Shown here piece by piece: positions 34,008 through 44,160 of a stretch of DNA of 64,000 nt; position 1 is the first letter of the stretch; the number at the start of each line of letters is the position of its first letter. The position numbers and the translations under genes are program-made. Origin of the DNA: Toxotes chatareus (Eukaryota > Chordata > Actinopteri > Toxotidae); the NCBI GenBank assembly GCA_016801885.1, contig JAFBJY010000326.1, positions 1-64,000 on the forward strand, in the 5' to 3' direction. The notes under the pieces were generated by a model, which did not search any database, had not been told where the DNA came from, and worked only from the letters and a program-made list of their open reading frames with translations.

Positions 34008-34768
34008 ATTTCTACAGGACAAATGATGAGACATTTAAAAACTTTTACCAGTATATCTCCTGCCCAACCAGGTGGGAAAAGACACTGGACCTGTGCTATG
34101 GGTCGATACAGGGGGCCTATAAATCTCTTCCACAGCTGTGTGCATTTGCTGCCCACATATAAAACTGTTTTAAAGAGGGAGAAGAAAAAGATCAGGGACA
34201 TAAAGGTCTGGACAGATGAGTCGGTGCTCTGCCTCCAGGGATGTTTTAACTGCATGGACTGGGATGTTTTCACACAGTCCTGTGGGGATGATTTGGACTC
34301 ATTGGTGGATATAACATGCTCATACATGGTCTTTTGCAGGGACATGATCATTCCCTATAAGCGTGTTAAAATATTTCCCAACAACAAACCATGATTTACC
34401 AAATCATGGTTAGTGAAATCCTGCTTACATGGAAAAGCACTTGCTTTTAAACAGAAGGCTGCTTGCAGGTAGCTACAAAAGAACTCAAGATTGAAATTGT
34501 AAAAGCAAAGCAGGATTATAAATTAGAATTGGAAAATAAGATGGCAGCAAACAAACTTGGTTCAACCTGGGCAAGCATGAAAACTACTGCAGGCCTTCAG
34601 AGCACAGAGCTCAGTACTTGTGGTTTTTTAGATGGTTAGAACTCGGACACAAAGCTGGATAATGCTCTGAATTGTTTTTACTGTAATTTTGATTCCTTTG
34701 ATTTTAGCACAGAAACTCAGGAGCTGAAACATAAACTTAAAGACACTATGCACTTTGAGCTGGGTGAA
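34008..34768 (+). mobile_element. LINE fragment, 5' piece, split by the BEL element
   Basis: The plus strand encodes FYQYISCPTRWEKTLDLCYG, then YKTVLKREKKKIRDIKVWTD, VFTQSCGDDLDSLVDI and an RT-approach region up to KDTMHFELGE at about 34,768. It continues at 41,549 after the BEL element. Frames are broken in several places. The same segment on the opposite strand in the left arm is at 9,266-10,110. Confidence 0.8.
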
Positions 34769-34895
34769 GCTCCTTAGGCTGCTTAATCGTAACTGACGCC
34801 TGTGACGCTGTGACCTCACAAACAATCAACCAAAAAAGGGGCATTACAACATGTTTCTCAGTTAACCCTTGAACACTGTTGTTATGGCTCTTACA
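34769..34895 (-). repeat. BEL element LTR, downstream copy
   Basis: On the plus strand it begins GCTCCTTAGGCTGCTTAATC and ends ATGGCTCTTACA, so on the element strand it starts TGTAAGAGCC. It differs from the copy at 41,422 by a handful of bases. Confidence 0.75.
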
Positions 34896-35041
34896 TTTCC
34901 AGCCCCTAATTGCTTATGCGAGATGCAAAACAATTACCACAAATTATCAAACAGTAGAGCCATAAAACATTCAACATAACATCTATTATACTGTTACATG
35001 TATATTGCATGTAGACACTCGTACTGACATACTCAAACTGT

Positions 35042-36314
35042 TCACATCACATGTTTCAGCAGGCACAGTTCGTTTTTAGGTCTGTCCAGTATGTTAGTCT
35101 TAGTCTGCATGCTGACTCGCCTCACTGTACCACTAGAATCTGGCAATGTCTTTATCGCTCGACCCATATTCCACGAGTTGCGAGGGGCAGATTCGTCCAC
35201 TATCAGTACAATATCTCCTGGCGAGAAGTTCCTCTGTGGTGTGAGCCACTTCTGTCTGTCCTGAAGGAGTGGCAAATATTCTCTCATCCATCTGGTCAAA
35301 AATAGATTGGCAATATACTGTACTTGTTTCCATCGCCGTCGTGCAAAGTGATCGTTCTTGTCAAAGACTCCTGGTGGGATGTCGGGTTGGGTTTTCATAA
35401 GCAACAGGTGGTTAGGTGTCAAGGCTTCAACATCATTGGGGTCATCTGATAGATGTGTTATTGGTCTGTTATTGATGATGACCTCCACTTCACACACAGT
35501 TTGAAGTCCTTCATCATCTAAAGACTGTTGCTGTAGCACAGAGTTCAGGACTTTTCTCACAGTCTGGATTTGTCTTTCCCACACGCCACCTTGGTGTGAG
35601 GCTGCTGGTGTGTTGAACATCCACTTGATGCCTTGTACTGTCATGGTGTCTTGTATTTTGGTCTGATTCAGGTTTTCCAAAGCTTTGCGCAGTTCTTTTT
35701 CTGCAGCAACAAAGTCTGTTCCGTTGTCTGAGCGTAAGATTTTTACTTGTCCTCTTCTGCATATAAAGCGACAAATGGTATTAATGCAGGAATCTGTATC
35801 CAGACTGTGAGCTACTTCAAAGTGAACGGCTCTGATGGTGCCGCCCTGTTAGGTCAGTTGGTAGAGCACGAGACTCAATCTCTCGGGGTCGTGGGTTTGA
35901 GTCCCACTCTGGATTGCACAACTTCCCATGGGCTCACCACCTGTGAGAGGTGCTGTAGGACTTCAGTGCATTGTGGACTGGGCGGGAGTTGCCCCCACAA
36001 CCTGGGCCTGGACCCAGATAAGCGGCAGATGATGACATGATATGACATGACATGGCTTTGATGGTGAGGCAGGTAAAAATCACACCATATCACTTGACAA
36101 GGGTCCTTCCACATTTGACCTCAAATGGCCAGAAGAAGTCGACATTGGTAAAGGGTGGCTGATCAGGTAGTAACCTGTCCTCAGGCAGGTCTGCCATTTT
36201 CTGTCGTCCAGCCTTAGCATTGAGTCTTCTGCACACAATGCACTTTGAGATAATCCTCCTTACAGCTGAGTTAGCTTGAGGGATCCAATACTTTTGTTGC
36301 AGCACTGACAGCAT
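35042..36314 (-). pseudogene. BEL integrase, interrupted by a SINE
   Basis: The integrase inserts the element cDNA. The zinc-binding part shows QKYWIPQANSAVRRIISKC with IVCRRL. The catalytic core gives VDFFWPFEVK (first Asp), LRSDNGTDFVAAEKEL (second Asp) and SHQGGVWERQIQTVRKVL (Glu), then INNRPITHLSDDPND, NFSPGDIVLIVD and a C-terminal stop near 35,042. An in-frame TGA stands near 36,082 after GRTLVK, and a SINE with a 13-bp target duplication splits the core at 35,841-36,053. The rest of the frame from 35,830 to 35,042 is open, which suggests loss of function was not very long ago. Confidence 0.85.
35841..36053 (+). mobile_element. tRNA-derived SINE, family B, copy 2, in the integrase
   Basis: The head has GTCAGTTGGTAGAGCACGAG (A-box) and GTGGGTTTGAGTCCCACTC (B-box); the tail ends 'gatatgacatgacat'. 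The direct repeats GGCTCTGATGGTG (35,828-35,840) and GGCTTTGATGGTG (36,054-36,066) are the target site duplication with one mismatch. Confidence 0.92.
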
Positions 36315-36353
36315 ATAGTTGTGACCACAATGTCCAACTTCCTGGTGGATGTG

Positions 36354-36660
36354 CTACAGTATGAGGTTTGCTATAGGTGACTGCTTAGAGAGGAGGGCTG
36401 GATGTTTAGCCTCTTGTGGCATTGCAGCCTTATTAAGCCTTCCTCCAACTCTTAGTATACCATCCTGCAATATAGGGTCCAGTCTGTAGATCTGACTTTT
36501 TTTCTTGATTGGAGCCCTTTCTCGTAGAGCACAGATCTCTGAGAAATCCTGCCTCTGACTTTGCTGTATGAGCTCTGCTTCTGCTCTGACCAGCTCTTCC
36601 AGTGATAACGCAGGCTGTGGAATTGTTGATTTGAATTTCAACATGTGCTCTGCAGTGAGC
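36354..36660 (-). pseudogene. BEL RNase H-integrase spacer region
   Basis: An open frame with LVRAEAELIQQSQRQDF, then ILRVGGRLNKAAMP, is the conserved segment between RNase H and integrase in BEL/Pao polyproteins (motif RVGGRL). Upstream the frame is cut by the insert at about 36,700. Confidence 0.8.
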
Positions 36661-36699
36661 TTGTTTTGTTTTTCTGAGTTGTTTTCAGACTGACAGTAG

Positions 36700-37551
36700 C
36701 TTTGAGCTCCTTTCTCAACTACCCTACTTCCTGCTTCTGAGGAGTGCAGACGTGTTTCTGACTGCTCCTACTGTCTCTTGGCGTGCTTTTTTGTTTCTCT
36801 CGTCTCGTCGTGGTGATTTTCTTTCCTGAACACCCTGCTCTGCTACTCTTGGGATATATATTTTTTTTTTTTTTTGAGATGGAGCTTATTAACTGGTCAC
36901 TCAGTGCATTGGACAAAATTTTCCCACAAAGAAAAGAATCACCAGGAGAACCACTCTGCCCTGAGGGGACATTTGCTGCGGGGTATGTCCGAGATGCCTG
37001 GGACTCCTGGCGTCTGGTGTGCCTGGAAGCGCTGTCCCTGGAAGACGTGGAGGATCTATTTATCTATTGGACATTGATAGCAGGTATACTACTGATTGGC
37101 CTGGGTATTGCCCTGATCTATCGGAGAATTGGAAAAACCGCTGCTGGCAGATTGGCACTAACGCTAAGCGTAGAGATAAAACAGCACCACGGGTTCATGG
37201 ATACTCGGCTGACGGAATTCCACCAGAAGTTGGCTCGGATCGAAGGACTGATCAGTGACATCTCAGCCCGATCTGAGGAGGAACGGAGACGAGGTGATAA
37301 CATCGGAAGACAGTCCAAACACCTGTTAAGATCGGTGAAGGGACTGTCTGTCAAGCTTGAGGAGATGTCGAAGCTACTCCATGCATCTGCAGGGGATGAT
37401 GAGCACCGATACCAGTCCGATTGACTACTGATCTAGATAAATTCAACGCGGATCGATAAAATTGCTTTTTGCATATTGGCTGTATTGTTTCTGTCCCGAA
37501 ATTTCGCCTGTACTTCTGTGCAAGTGACAATAAAGTTCCTATCCTATCCTA
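36700..37551 (+). mobile_element. ORF-bearing non-autonomous retroposon
   Basis: An insertion within the BEL element on the opposite strand. It has a pyrimidine-rich 5' leader, an intact ORF, a short 3' UTR with 'gtgacaataaagttc' and a (TATCC)n tail. The tail suggests LINE-driven retroposition. The 5' boundary is approximate and I do not see a clear target duplication. Confidence 0.65.
36874..37424 (+). CDS. predicted membrane and coiled-coil protein of a mobile element (unknown function)
   Basis: The longest frame opens at 36,783, but I prefer the ATG at 36,874 (MELINWSLSALDKIFPQR), just after a poly-T tract that would otherwise encode a phenylalanine run; this gives 183 residues. Residues 1-60 are rich in Trp and Leu, about 67-87 form one membrane segment (LIAGILLIGLGIALIY) followed by RRIGK, and the rest is charged and helical, likely coiled coil (RLTEFHQKLARIEGLISD, LSVKLEEMSKLLH), ending DDEHRYQSD. 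There is no enzyme motif. Similar frames recur in fish genomes in my recollection, which fits a repeat-encoded protein rather than a host gene. The intact frame in a decayed neighbourhood is notable. Confidence 0.6.
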
Positions 37552-37721
37552 GTGCCGAGTGGACATAGCGCCATTGAGTGGGATGAGAATGGTCCCTTAT
37601 GGTGGTGACTCTGTTCGCCACAAAGGTGGTGACTGGCTTGCCTTTATCTGGAAGCTGAACCTGTCAGTCTCTGTGCACCACTGCATGCCAAGTGCATGTT
37701 CCATTGTGAGTGTGTTGTGGC
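37552..37721 (-). pseudogene. BEL RNase H remnant
   Basis: The minus strand reads TFVANRVTTIRDHSHPTQWR then YVHSA, the end of the BEL RNase H domain. Most of the domain and the RT palm are deleted. Confidence 0.7.
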
Positions 37722-38824
37722 TTAAGGTGCTTTCTCATTGTCTGGAATAGACAAGACTGTCTTTCTGTTACTCACCCACTTGGCGGCACAACTGGGTGAA
37801 GATGTAGCACCGAAAAGGTGTACCTTCATTCTGTATTCTTCCACATTGCTGTTTAGATTGCCTTCTGGCCACCACAGAAACCGCAGCAGGTCTATGTCTT
37901 CCTCCGGGACCCTAACCTGATAGAACATGGACTCCACATCTGCCATCAGCGCCACTGGATGCTCTCTAAACCTCAGCAGGACACCAATAAGGTTGATAGT
38001 GAGGTCCGGAGATACCCTGATATGTGGCTGTGCAATCAAAGACTACTCTTATCTTTTTTTTCTTGGGATGGTACACACCGTGGTGAGGGATTTACCACAC
38101 GCAGCCATCACTGCGACTGAGTTGCTCAGCTGGTATTTTCTCAGCGTAGCCGTTTTCAATGATGCCTTTCATGAATAATATGTAGTCTTTATGGAAGTCT
38201 GGGTTTCTCTTAAACTTTCTTTTGAGCTTGTCAATCCGCTGCTGTGCCATGCAGCGATTGGCATTTTAATGTTCACATTTCTCAGGGGCAAACACAGGCA
38301 GTAATGCCCATCAACTACCTTGGCTGAGCTTGAAACCAGGTGCATATGACTTGCCATGGCTCAATGGCTTTTGGTACATTGGCACCAATAAGCATTCCCA
38401 CTTCTGCTTGAATACGAGGCATGCGTATTTCTTTCAGATACTGCCAGTGGGCAATGTCTTCTTGTTGTGGGCTATTTTCTTTCTTTACTGGGATGTGGTT
38501 GTATGTAAACACCTTTGGCAGCTCAATGTATTTATCATCTTCAAGACCACATACCTCAAGATCTGAAAGAACAACACTTTTCATTAACTTGTGACTTTCA
38601 GAATTGTCTTGTACTGTGTCAAGAAGAAACTGGGTGCTCTTTCCTTTAAGATTTAGTTTTCTCTGAATGTCTTCAGTGCAGAATGTTGCGGTGCTGCCAG
38701 GATCTATGAAGGCATATGTTTCCACATATCTCTCACTCTTCTTGGATTTCACTTTAACCGTACAACAGCAAGCACACATTCTTCCTCTCCAGCCCCAGTG
38801 TTTCCACTTGACTCTTGACCACAC
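37722..38824 (-). pseudogene. BEL protease and partial reverse transcriptase
   Basis: The protease region carries YAFIDPGSTATFCTEDIQ (active-site DPGS, a BEL-type variant of D-S/T-G) and CGLEDDKYIELPKVF. The RT start shows RVSPDLTINLIGVLLRFR, VALMADVESMFYQVRV and HLFGATSSPSCA. The catalytic YVDD block and most of the palm and thumb are absent. Frames change near 38,040 and 38,320, so no functional enzyme could be made. Confidence 0.82.
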
Positions 38825-40452
38825 GACACATAGGCACTGGACACTATGTTGTTCCCATCATTGTTTTCTTCCACCTTTTCTAAAGCATTGTTATCTTCTG
38901 TTTTGACATGTCTGGATGCGACTGAGAACAAACTTGACACTTTGCTGAGGTGCCCAAAGGTGAGACATCCGAAACACAAGCCTTTAGATTTCAGGAAGTC
39001 AATCCGTTCCATGTTTTTCAGCTCTTTAATGTTGTCGCATACAGAAAGTGCATGATTCTTCTGGCAAAAAAAGACAAGCTTTGTGAAAAGCTGTGAGAAC
39101 ATCTGTTACAGGGCTGCTTTTCTTAGCAGTTGCCTCCATGGTTGTATCCTTCACAGTTGTAGCAAAGGAACCTTCTCTTTGTCCAGTTTTCCTGACGTTC
39201 CTCTCTTTTGTAGCCTTTTCTTTTTCTTTGGCAAAGTGTGGGCTCTCTATAACGTCACCAAAAAGAGGATCCAGAGCTACCTACTACTGGAATGGCTTTT
39301 GCTTGTTGGTCAATGAAGTCAACTAGGTGAGAAAACCTTGCTCGTCCTCTTCCTGTCTCATGAATTTTGAATGCAGCTGTTCTCCACTTCTCTCTAAGCT
39401 TGTAAGGAAGCTTTGAAATAACAACTCGCATATTAGTAGAATTATCCATTTCTTCCATGAATTCAATATTGTCCATTGTGTTCCTACATCCAATCAGGAA
39501 ATTGCTTTACCATCTTCAGATTTGATCTGAGGCCATTTCAAAGCTTTATCCATGTATGCATTGGCGATCTTCAGCTCGTCTCCATATTGCCTCTGGAGCA
39601 ACTTTCTGGCCTCGAGGTAGCCTCTGTCAGATGACATATGCTCACAGCTATGAACAAGTTCTTGCGGCTCCCCGCTCGTATACTGCTCCAAGTAGTACAA
39701 CTTGTCCTTATAACTGTGTGTTTTATCATCCACAGCATGCTCAAATGCCCTAATGAAGGACTTATAAGTGAGAGGGTCACCTTTAAAAACTGGAATGGCT
39801 TTCGAAGGGAGATATGATCTCCTCTGTTGCTGTACCAGCATCTCAGTGATTTCATTCTGCCTCTGCAGTCCTCCATCATTGTGAGCTGCCCGTGGGTGGC
39901 TGCTGCCAGGTGGCTTAATCTGATGTGTGTTTGGTAAAGGCTGCGCCAATGTGCCAGGAATGTATGCTGCATGTCCTCCTGTAGCAGCATTCAAGGATTG
40001 CATAGCATTTGCGCTTTCTTCTTCTGGTTTACTTTGTGAACGCCTTTGAGATACAATGCTGTTAATACTTCCTTTCTCACTGTCATATTCCTTGAACACC
40101 TTGAGTTTGGCGTTAGACTCTGCAATAGCTGTGTCAAGAGCAAGCTGTTCCATTTTAGCTTTCAGCTTCAGCTCTTCACTTTCCAACTCCTGTTTCTTCC
40201 TTAAAGCTGCTGAACGTGCCATCAAAGCTGCACGCTCTGCTTCTTGCTTCATATGTGCTGAAGACCCAGTAGTTGTTGTTCATACCAGTTATGTTGATCT
40301 GCTTGTCCCTCATGTTCATCCAATAAAGCCACAACTGCTGCATTTTTATCCTCAAACTCAGTGAATGTTTTACCAAACTGATCATGAAGCATTTCTTCTA
40401 CCTCATGCACAGTTGAGCCGTCAAGTTTCAAGTTTTCAATAATTCTAATCAT
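38825..40452 (-). pseudogene. BEL gag region
   Basis: Gag forms the particle that packages the element RNA. The frames show an N-terminal helical part (FGKTFTEFEDKNAAVVALLD), a long charged coiled coil (about 40,250-40,050), the conserved VFKGDPLTYKSFIRAFEHAV and YLEARKLLQRQYGDE block (DUF1759-type), a following KLPYKLREKWRTAAFKIHE block, and a cysteine-poor version of the zinc knuckle (GLCFGCLTFGHLSK) at about 38,970. Frame breaks occur near 40,250, 39,490 and 39,110. Confidence 0.82.
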
Positions 40453-40833
40453 GCTTGTAGGCTGAAATTATTTACCCCTTCTGGGTCCAATAAGCCTGCA
40501 TATTTTATCCTCCACTGCCTTCTCTGTGGGCTTTGGCGCCCTCTTATGGGCGGATTCTTCCATGGCCACAGCAAGAACCACTTGGCTGACCACTGATATC
40601 CAAATCCACGTCAAGGCAATGCGTTCGCCATTTATGCGCTGCGCGTCTCTGACAGGCAATTAAGGAGGTCATTAAAGTAAGTTGTCGAAACTTGTTGCAA
40701 AACATCCACAGGCTTACTTTCTTTCGTTATGAGGGCTTGGGTTTTAATCCTCATCCATTCAGAAATGGCTTAATCCACGTTAGTCCATTCTTCTTTTCGT
40801 CGAGTTTTTTTTTTTTGACTCACATGTAGCGGC

Positions 40834-41244
40834 TGTCACAACTGACAACTTACCCAATAGGGGAAAAAATGCAAGGAAACAAAGTATCAAAAAAGAACAC
40901 AAAATCACTCTTACGAGGAAACTCAAAATCACTCTGTCGAGGAAAAAACACAAACTCAAATCAAAGGCAAGGCAACAAGGCAATAATAAGAACGACCAAA
41001 GTACAAAAGAACACAAAAACCTGAGGGGGAAACGCATACTATATATACACAACAGGTAAGGGGAAACAGGTGCAAACAATTAGGGCGGGGAAGACAATCA
41101 CAAAGGTGGGAAACCAGACAAAGGAAGGAAGTAAAATGAGACAAGAAACACAAGGACAATGATTTCAAAATAAAACAGGAAACCACGAGACAACATAGAC
41201 ACGAGACAAAGGCATAACTTGACATAAATTCACAAAGTATGACA
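40834..41244 (-). mobile_element. solo LTR (Ty3/Gypsy-like) in the BEL leader
   Basis: It starts TGTCACAACTGAC and ends AGTATGACA on the plus strand, giving the TG...CA ends of an LTR. It is flanked by 5-bp repeats GCGGC (40,829-40,833) and GTGGC (41,245-41,249), one mismatch. On the minus strand a TATATATA sits about two-thirds along, as expected for an LTR promoter, so the minus strand is the likely sense. A solo LTR results from recombination between the two LTRs of a full element. Confidence 0.75.
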
Positions 41245-41421
41245 GTGGCAATCTTTCCACTAATCTTCTTTACCACTACTATTAAGCAAACCTTCAGCAC
41301 TAAGTATGACTGGTAATGAATCTTCTGACCAGGTAACTATGTTCCAAAAAACTTTACTTAAAAAAGCAAAAACAAAGTTACAAGATTAAATCGTAAACGT
41401 ACCGTCAAAAAAAATTATCTT

Positions 41422-41548
41422 GCTCCTTAGGCTGCTTAATCGTAACTGATGCCAAAATGGCTGTGACCTCACAAACAATCAACCGAAAAAGGGGAATTAC
41501 AACATTTTTCTCAGTTAACCCTTGAACACTGTTGTTATGGCTCTTACA
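41422..41548 (-). repeat. BEL element LTR, upstream (promoter-side) copy
   Basis: Direct repeat of 34,769-34,895, of the same length. On the minus strand it starts TGTAAGAGCCATAACAACAG. Confidence 0.75.
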
Positions 41549-41905
41549 CCTGTGTTTCAGTATATTTTAATAAGTCCTTACAGACACAACATGTCCCTAA
41601 GCTCTGGAAAGATGCTGTGGTTGCTGTCCCAAACCACTGAATGATTTTAGAGCAGTCACCCTGACTTCAATTTGAATGAAAAATTTTGAGAAACTGGTCA
41701 GATCTGAGGTCCTGAAGCAAACTGAACATGCACTGGATCCTCTGCAGTTTGCATACAGGCCTCACAGAGGAGTGGAGGATGCTACAGTGACTCTGCTCAA
41801 CATCTGGATTTAAATGGGACACACACCAGGCTTTTATTTGTGGACTTCTCTTCTGCTTTTAATACAATCCAACCTCACATTTGAATTGAAAGATGAAAAA
41901 CCCAG
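41549..41905 (+). mobile_element. LINE fragment, 3' piece after the BEL element
   Basis: With one frameshift it reads PVFQYIF, TQHVPKLWKDAVV, FRAVTLTSI-like text, LDPLQFAYRPHRGVEDATVT and RLLFVDFSSAFNTIQPH, the first RT motifs of the same LINE type as 34,008-34,768. About 35 codons are missing at the junction, and the RT palm beyond FNTIQPH is absent. Confidence 0.8.
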
Positions 41906-41924
41906 TGATATAAAAACTGAGAGG

Positions 41925-42143
41925 CGCGGATACAGTGGTGGTGAAGGAGACGTGTCTCCCCTGCCTCTGTGACCATGGCTGTAGTGCCCTTGAGCAAGGC
42001 ACCGATCCACCCCAGCTCCCCGGGCGCCTCACTGTGTTAGCCCCCTGCCACAGCGTCTCTAGTGCATGTGCATGCTTGTGTGTATGTTTTGTTCACTTGG
42101 TGTGGGTAAAATGCAGAGAGTATAAAGTAATTTTAAAAGATAA
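41925..42143 (+). mobile_element. tRNA-derived SINE, family A, copy 3 (5'-truncated)
   Basis: It has the family A body from 'ggatacagtggtggtgaag' to 'gtgggtaaaatgcagag' without the tRNA-like head. Confidence 0.8.
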
Positions 42144-42522
42144 TAATAATAAGAAAAAAATAATTTTAAACTGAAGGTTTTTATTATTTTACCTTTTACC
42201 AGAGTTATTCTTTATTGACCCTTTGATGTCCTGATTGGTGGAGCATTGAGCACTTTTACCTTCATCATGTTTATAGTCAGCTGTGTTGGTTTTGTGTTAC
42301 ATTTCTTTGTGCTTTGTGTTCTGTGTATATGTGTCAAAAGGACGTCATCATCTGATCATCTGACTGCAAAACAAATCTACCTACAGGTACAAATAAAGTA
42401 ACATGAACCTGAACCTGAACCTGAGGATGATTTCAGTTGATGTGCAGATGAATGATTTGTGTTTTCTCTCCAGATGAAGGTAGAAAGTGTGTGTGAGCTG
42501 ATGTGGATGTGAATTCAGCATC

Positions 42523-42609
42523 ATGAATCAGTGTGAGGATAGAGAGGAGGGAGCCCTCCCCTAAAAGCAGTCTGTGTGGGGACCATGAGATCCAGACCAA
42601 AGCTCAGAG
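42523..42609 (+). pseudogene. first coding exon of the right NLR gene, 2-bp deletion
   Basis: The start ATG at 42,523 gives MNQCEDREEGALP and then an immediate TAA. Restoring a CT lost near 42,561 would bring the family's usual serine-lysine stretch into frame up to the donor GTGAGATG; I describe the break only. Similar starts (MNQCEDREEG) open many fish NLR-C proteins. Confidence 0.75.
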
Positions 42610-42721
42610 GTGAGATGAGGATCTCTAACTGTCCATGACTCTTCTCCATGTCAGAGCTCAGCACTCACATCACTGCACCATCATTATTCACACTCAAAGC
42701 TCTGTGTGTGTTGTGTTGAAG

Positions 42722-42862
42722 GCCAGAGCAGCAGCACACACCAGAATCTGCTGGACCTGGACCTGAACATGGACCTGAGCCCAGCTGTGTGTCCATGAAG
42801 AGTGACAGGTCAAAGGGTATCCCCATTGATTTCAAAGGACAGCCTCCCTCTGCTGCAAAGAA
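42722..42862 (+). CDS. N-terminal linker exon, right NLR gene
   Basis: A 141-bp phase 2-2 exon with acceptor TGTTGAAG and donor GTGAGC. It encodes a proline-rich lead then GPEPSCVSMKSDRSKGIP and FKGQPPSAAK, the recurrent N-terminal repeat of fish NLR-C proteins. Confidence 0.85.
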
Positions 42863-42976
42863 GTGAGCTGCAACTGACTACACATTTTCTTCTTTACTAT
42901 GAGAACACTGTATGAATAATAGATATGTTGTCCCTTTCCCCATGTCCCTGATGGTCTTAATCTCTGTGTCCACAAG

Positions 42977-43093
42977 GATCCATAAGAGACCAGACCTCCC
43001 TGTACCTGAGCCCAGCTGTGTGTCCATGAAGAGTGACAGATCAAAGCGTCCCTCCACTAATTTCAAAGGACAGCCTCCCTCTGCTGCAAAGAA
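42977..43093 (+). CDS. duplicated N-terminal linker exon, right NLR gene
   Basis: A 117-bp phase 2-2 exon that is a tandem duplicate of 42,722-42,862, with VPEPSCVSMKSDRSKRPST and the same FKGQPPSAAK end. The duplication includes the donor site. Confidence 0.85.
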
Positions 43094-43525
43094 GTGAGCT
43101 GCAGCTGAGTTTAAAATGTATCAGACAACTGTCCTGTATAACTGGTCTTCTATGAAAGATGAAGTGATTGTGTTTTGTCTCCAGGCTTCATGAATGACAC
43201 AGTATATGAACATGATCAGGCTGAAACACAGGCTTTAGTGGCAAAGTTGATATTTCTTTTTTCAAGAAAAGCACTTCACCTGTTCTCATATGTGTAATTC
43301 ACATCAGAACTAAAACTCCCTGTAACTCAGCACCTATCCAGTTCCAGTGTTTGTGTTAGTGTCCTGTAGCAGAGGTGAGACTTCTGTCAAACCCAGTGTG
43401 AGTCCTTAAAACTCATCATTTAAAAGGTGGACTTGTTGTGGTGACTCTAGGTCATGAGGTACAGAATTGATTGCTTGTTTCGTCTCAAACATAATGTGAG
43501 CTAATTCTTCATGATTCCTCCACAG

Positions 43526-43604
43526 AGTGGACCAGGAGAGCTCAGAGGTTCCCAGTGCTCAGTCTGCCCAGCAGCATCAAACACACCTGGACTCCATATT
43601 TATG
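43526..43604 (+). CDS. linker exon before the FISNA region
   Basis: A 79-bp exon, phase 2 to 0, with VDQESSEVPSAQSAQQHQTH and ending LDSIFM, a very conserved fish NLR-C peptide. Acceptor CTCCACAG, donor GTCTGT. Confidence 0.85.
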
Positions 43605-43766
43605 GTCTGTACATGGACAACAACTACTTTGACATCTGTTGTGTTGACAATAATGTCCATGCTGCACTTTTTAGAGCAGTGGATTGTCAGTGTGTCCAAC
43701 ATGGATCTGATTTTTGGCTCCATGGTTTTACTTTGATTGTGTCATTCATATAGTTTTCTGTTCCAG

Positions 43767-43995
43767 CTGCTGGAGGAGAACATTGTCACTTTTGTGAAGA
43801 AGGAGCTGAAGAAGATCCAGAAGGTTGTGAATCCAGATTACCCAGAATGCTCAGAGAGTCAGAGGGAGGATGAGGAGGTGTTGGACAGTGAGGATGAAGA
43901 GCAGAGGAGGAGCAGCAGAGAGGCTTTTGTGAAGATCACAGTGAACTTCCTGAGGAGAATGAAGCAGGAGGAGCTGGCTGACTGTCTGCACAGCA
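43767..43995 (+). CDS. helical exon before the FISNA region
   Basis: A 229-bp exon, phase 0 to 1, with LLEENIVTFVKKELKKIQK, an acidic DEEVLDSEDEEQ stretch and REAFVKITVNFLRRMKQEEL. It is the conserved helical segment that links the N-terminus to FISNA in many NLR-C proteins. The left gene has no copy of this exon or the preceding one. Donor GTAAGAGG. Confidence 0.88.
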
Positions 43996-44160
43996 GTAAG
44001 AGGATTTCTCTGAAGATTCAACATGATGGACAAATGGGACATTTACAAACGTCTCAAGACATGGAGGGAAATATGTTCATGTGTGTTCTTTAGGGGGATG
44101 AACATGTCATGTTTTCTTTATGAATCAGTCATTGATGTTGTTTGTTGTTTGTTCATTCAG

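Larger units (their letters stand above)
23398..34635 (+). repeat. right arm of the large inverted duplication
   Basis: Mirror of 9,266-13,288. The matching blocks are 23,398-23,880, 30,404-32,315 and 34,008-34,635. Between the first two lie about 6.4 kb with a hAT relic, LINE pieces, a MITE, a SINE and an NLR relic that the left arm lacks. Confidence 0.85.
34769..41548 (-). mobile_element. BEL/Pao LTR retrotransposon, decayed
   Basis: Two 127-bp direct repeats (34,769-34,895 and 41,422-41,548) bound a minus-strand internal region with BEL/Pao gene order: gag (about 40,450-39,250), zinc-knuckle region, protease and RT start (38,824-37,720), RNase H remnant, and integrase (36,640-35,042). Most of the RT and RNase H is missing. 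Foreign inserts are a SINE (35,841-36,053), an ORF-bearing element (about 36,700-37,551) and a solo LTR (40,834-41,244). No target duplication is visible at the outer edges. The element sits inside a LINE. Confidence 0.88.

Noticed and set aside
35841..35915. tRNA gene on the plus strand
   Set aside because: Same reason: it is the head of a SINE that carries a target duplication.
40780..41300. Leucine/cysteine-rich minus-strand frames as a membrane protein
   Set aside because: The frames lie inside the solo LTR and reflect its T-rich composition; no start context or homology.
34764..41553. Target site duplication of the BEL element
   Set aside because: The bases outside the two LTRs (ggtgaa and cctgt) do not match. 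The LINE target has lost about 35 codons, so a deletion at insertion or later may have removed it.
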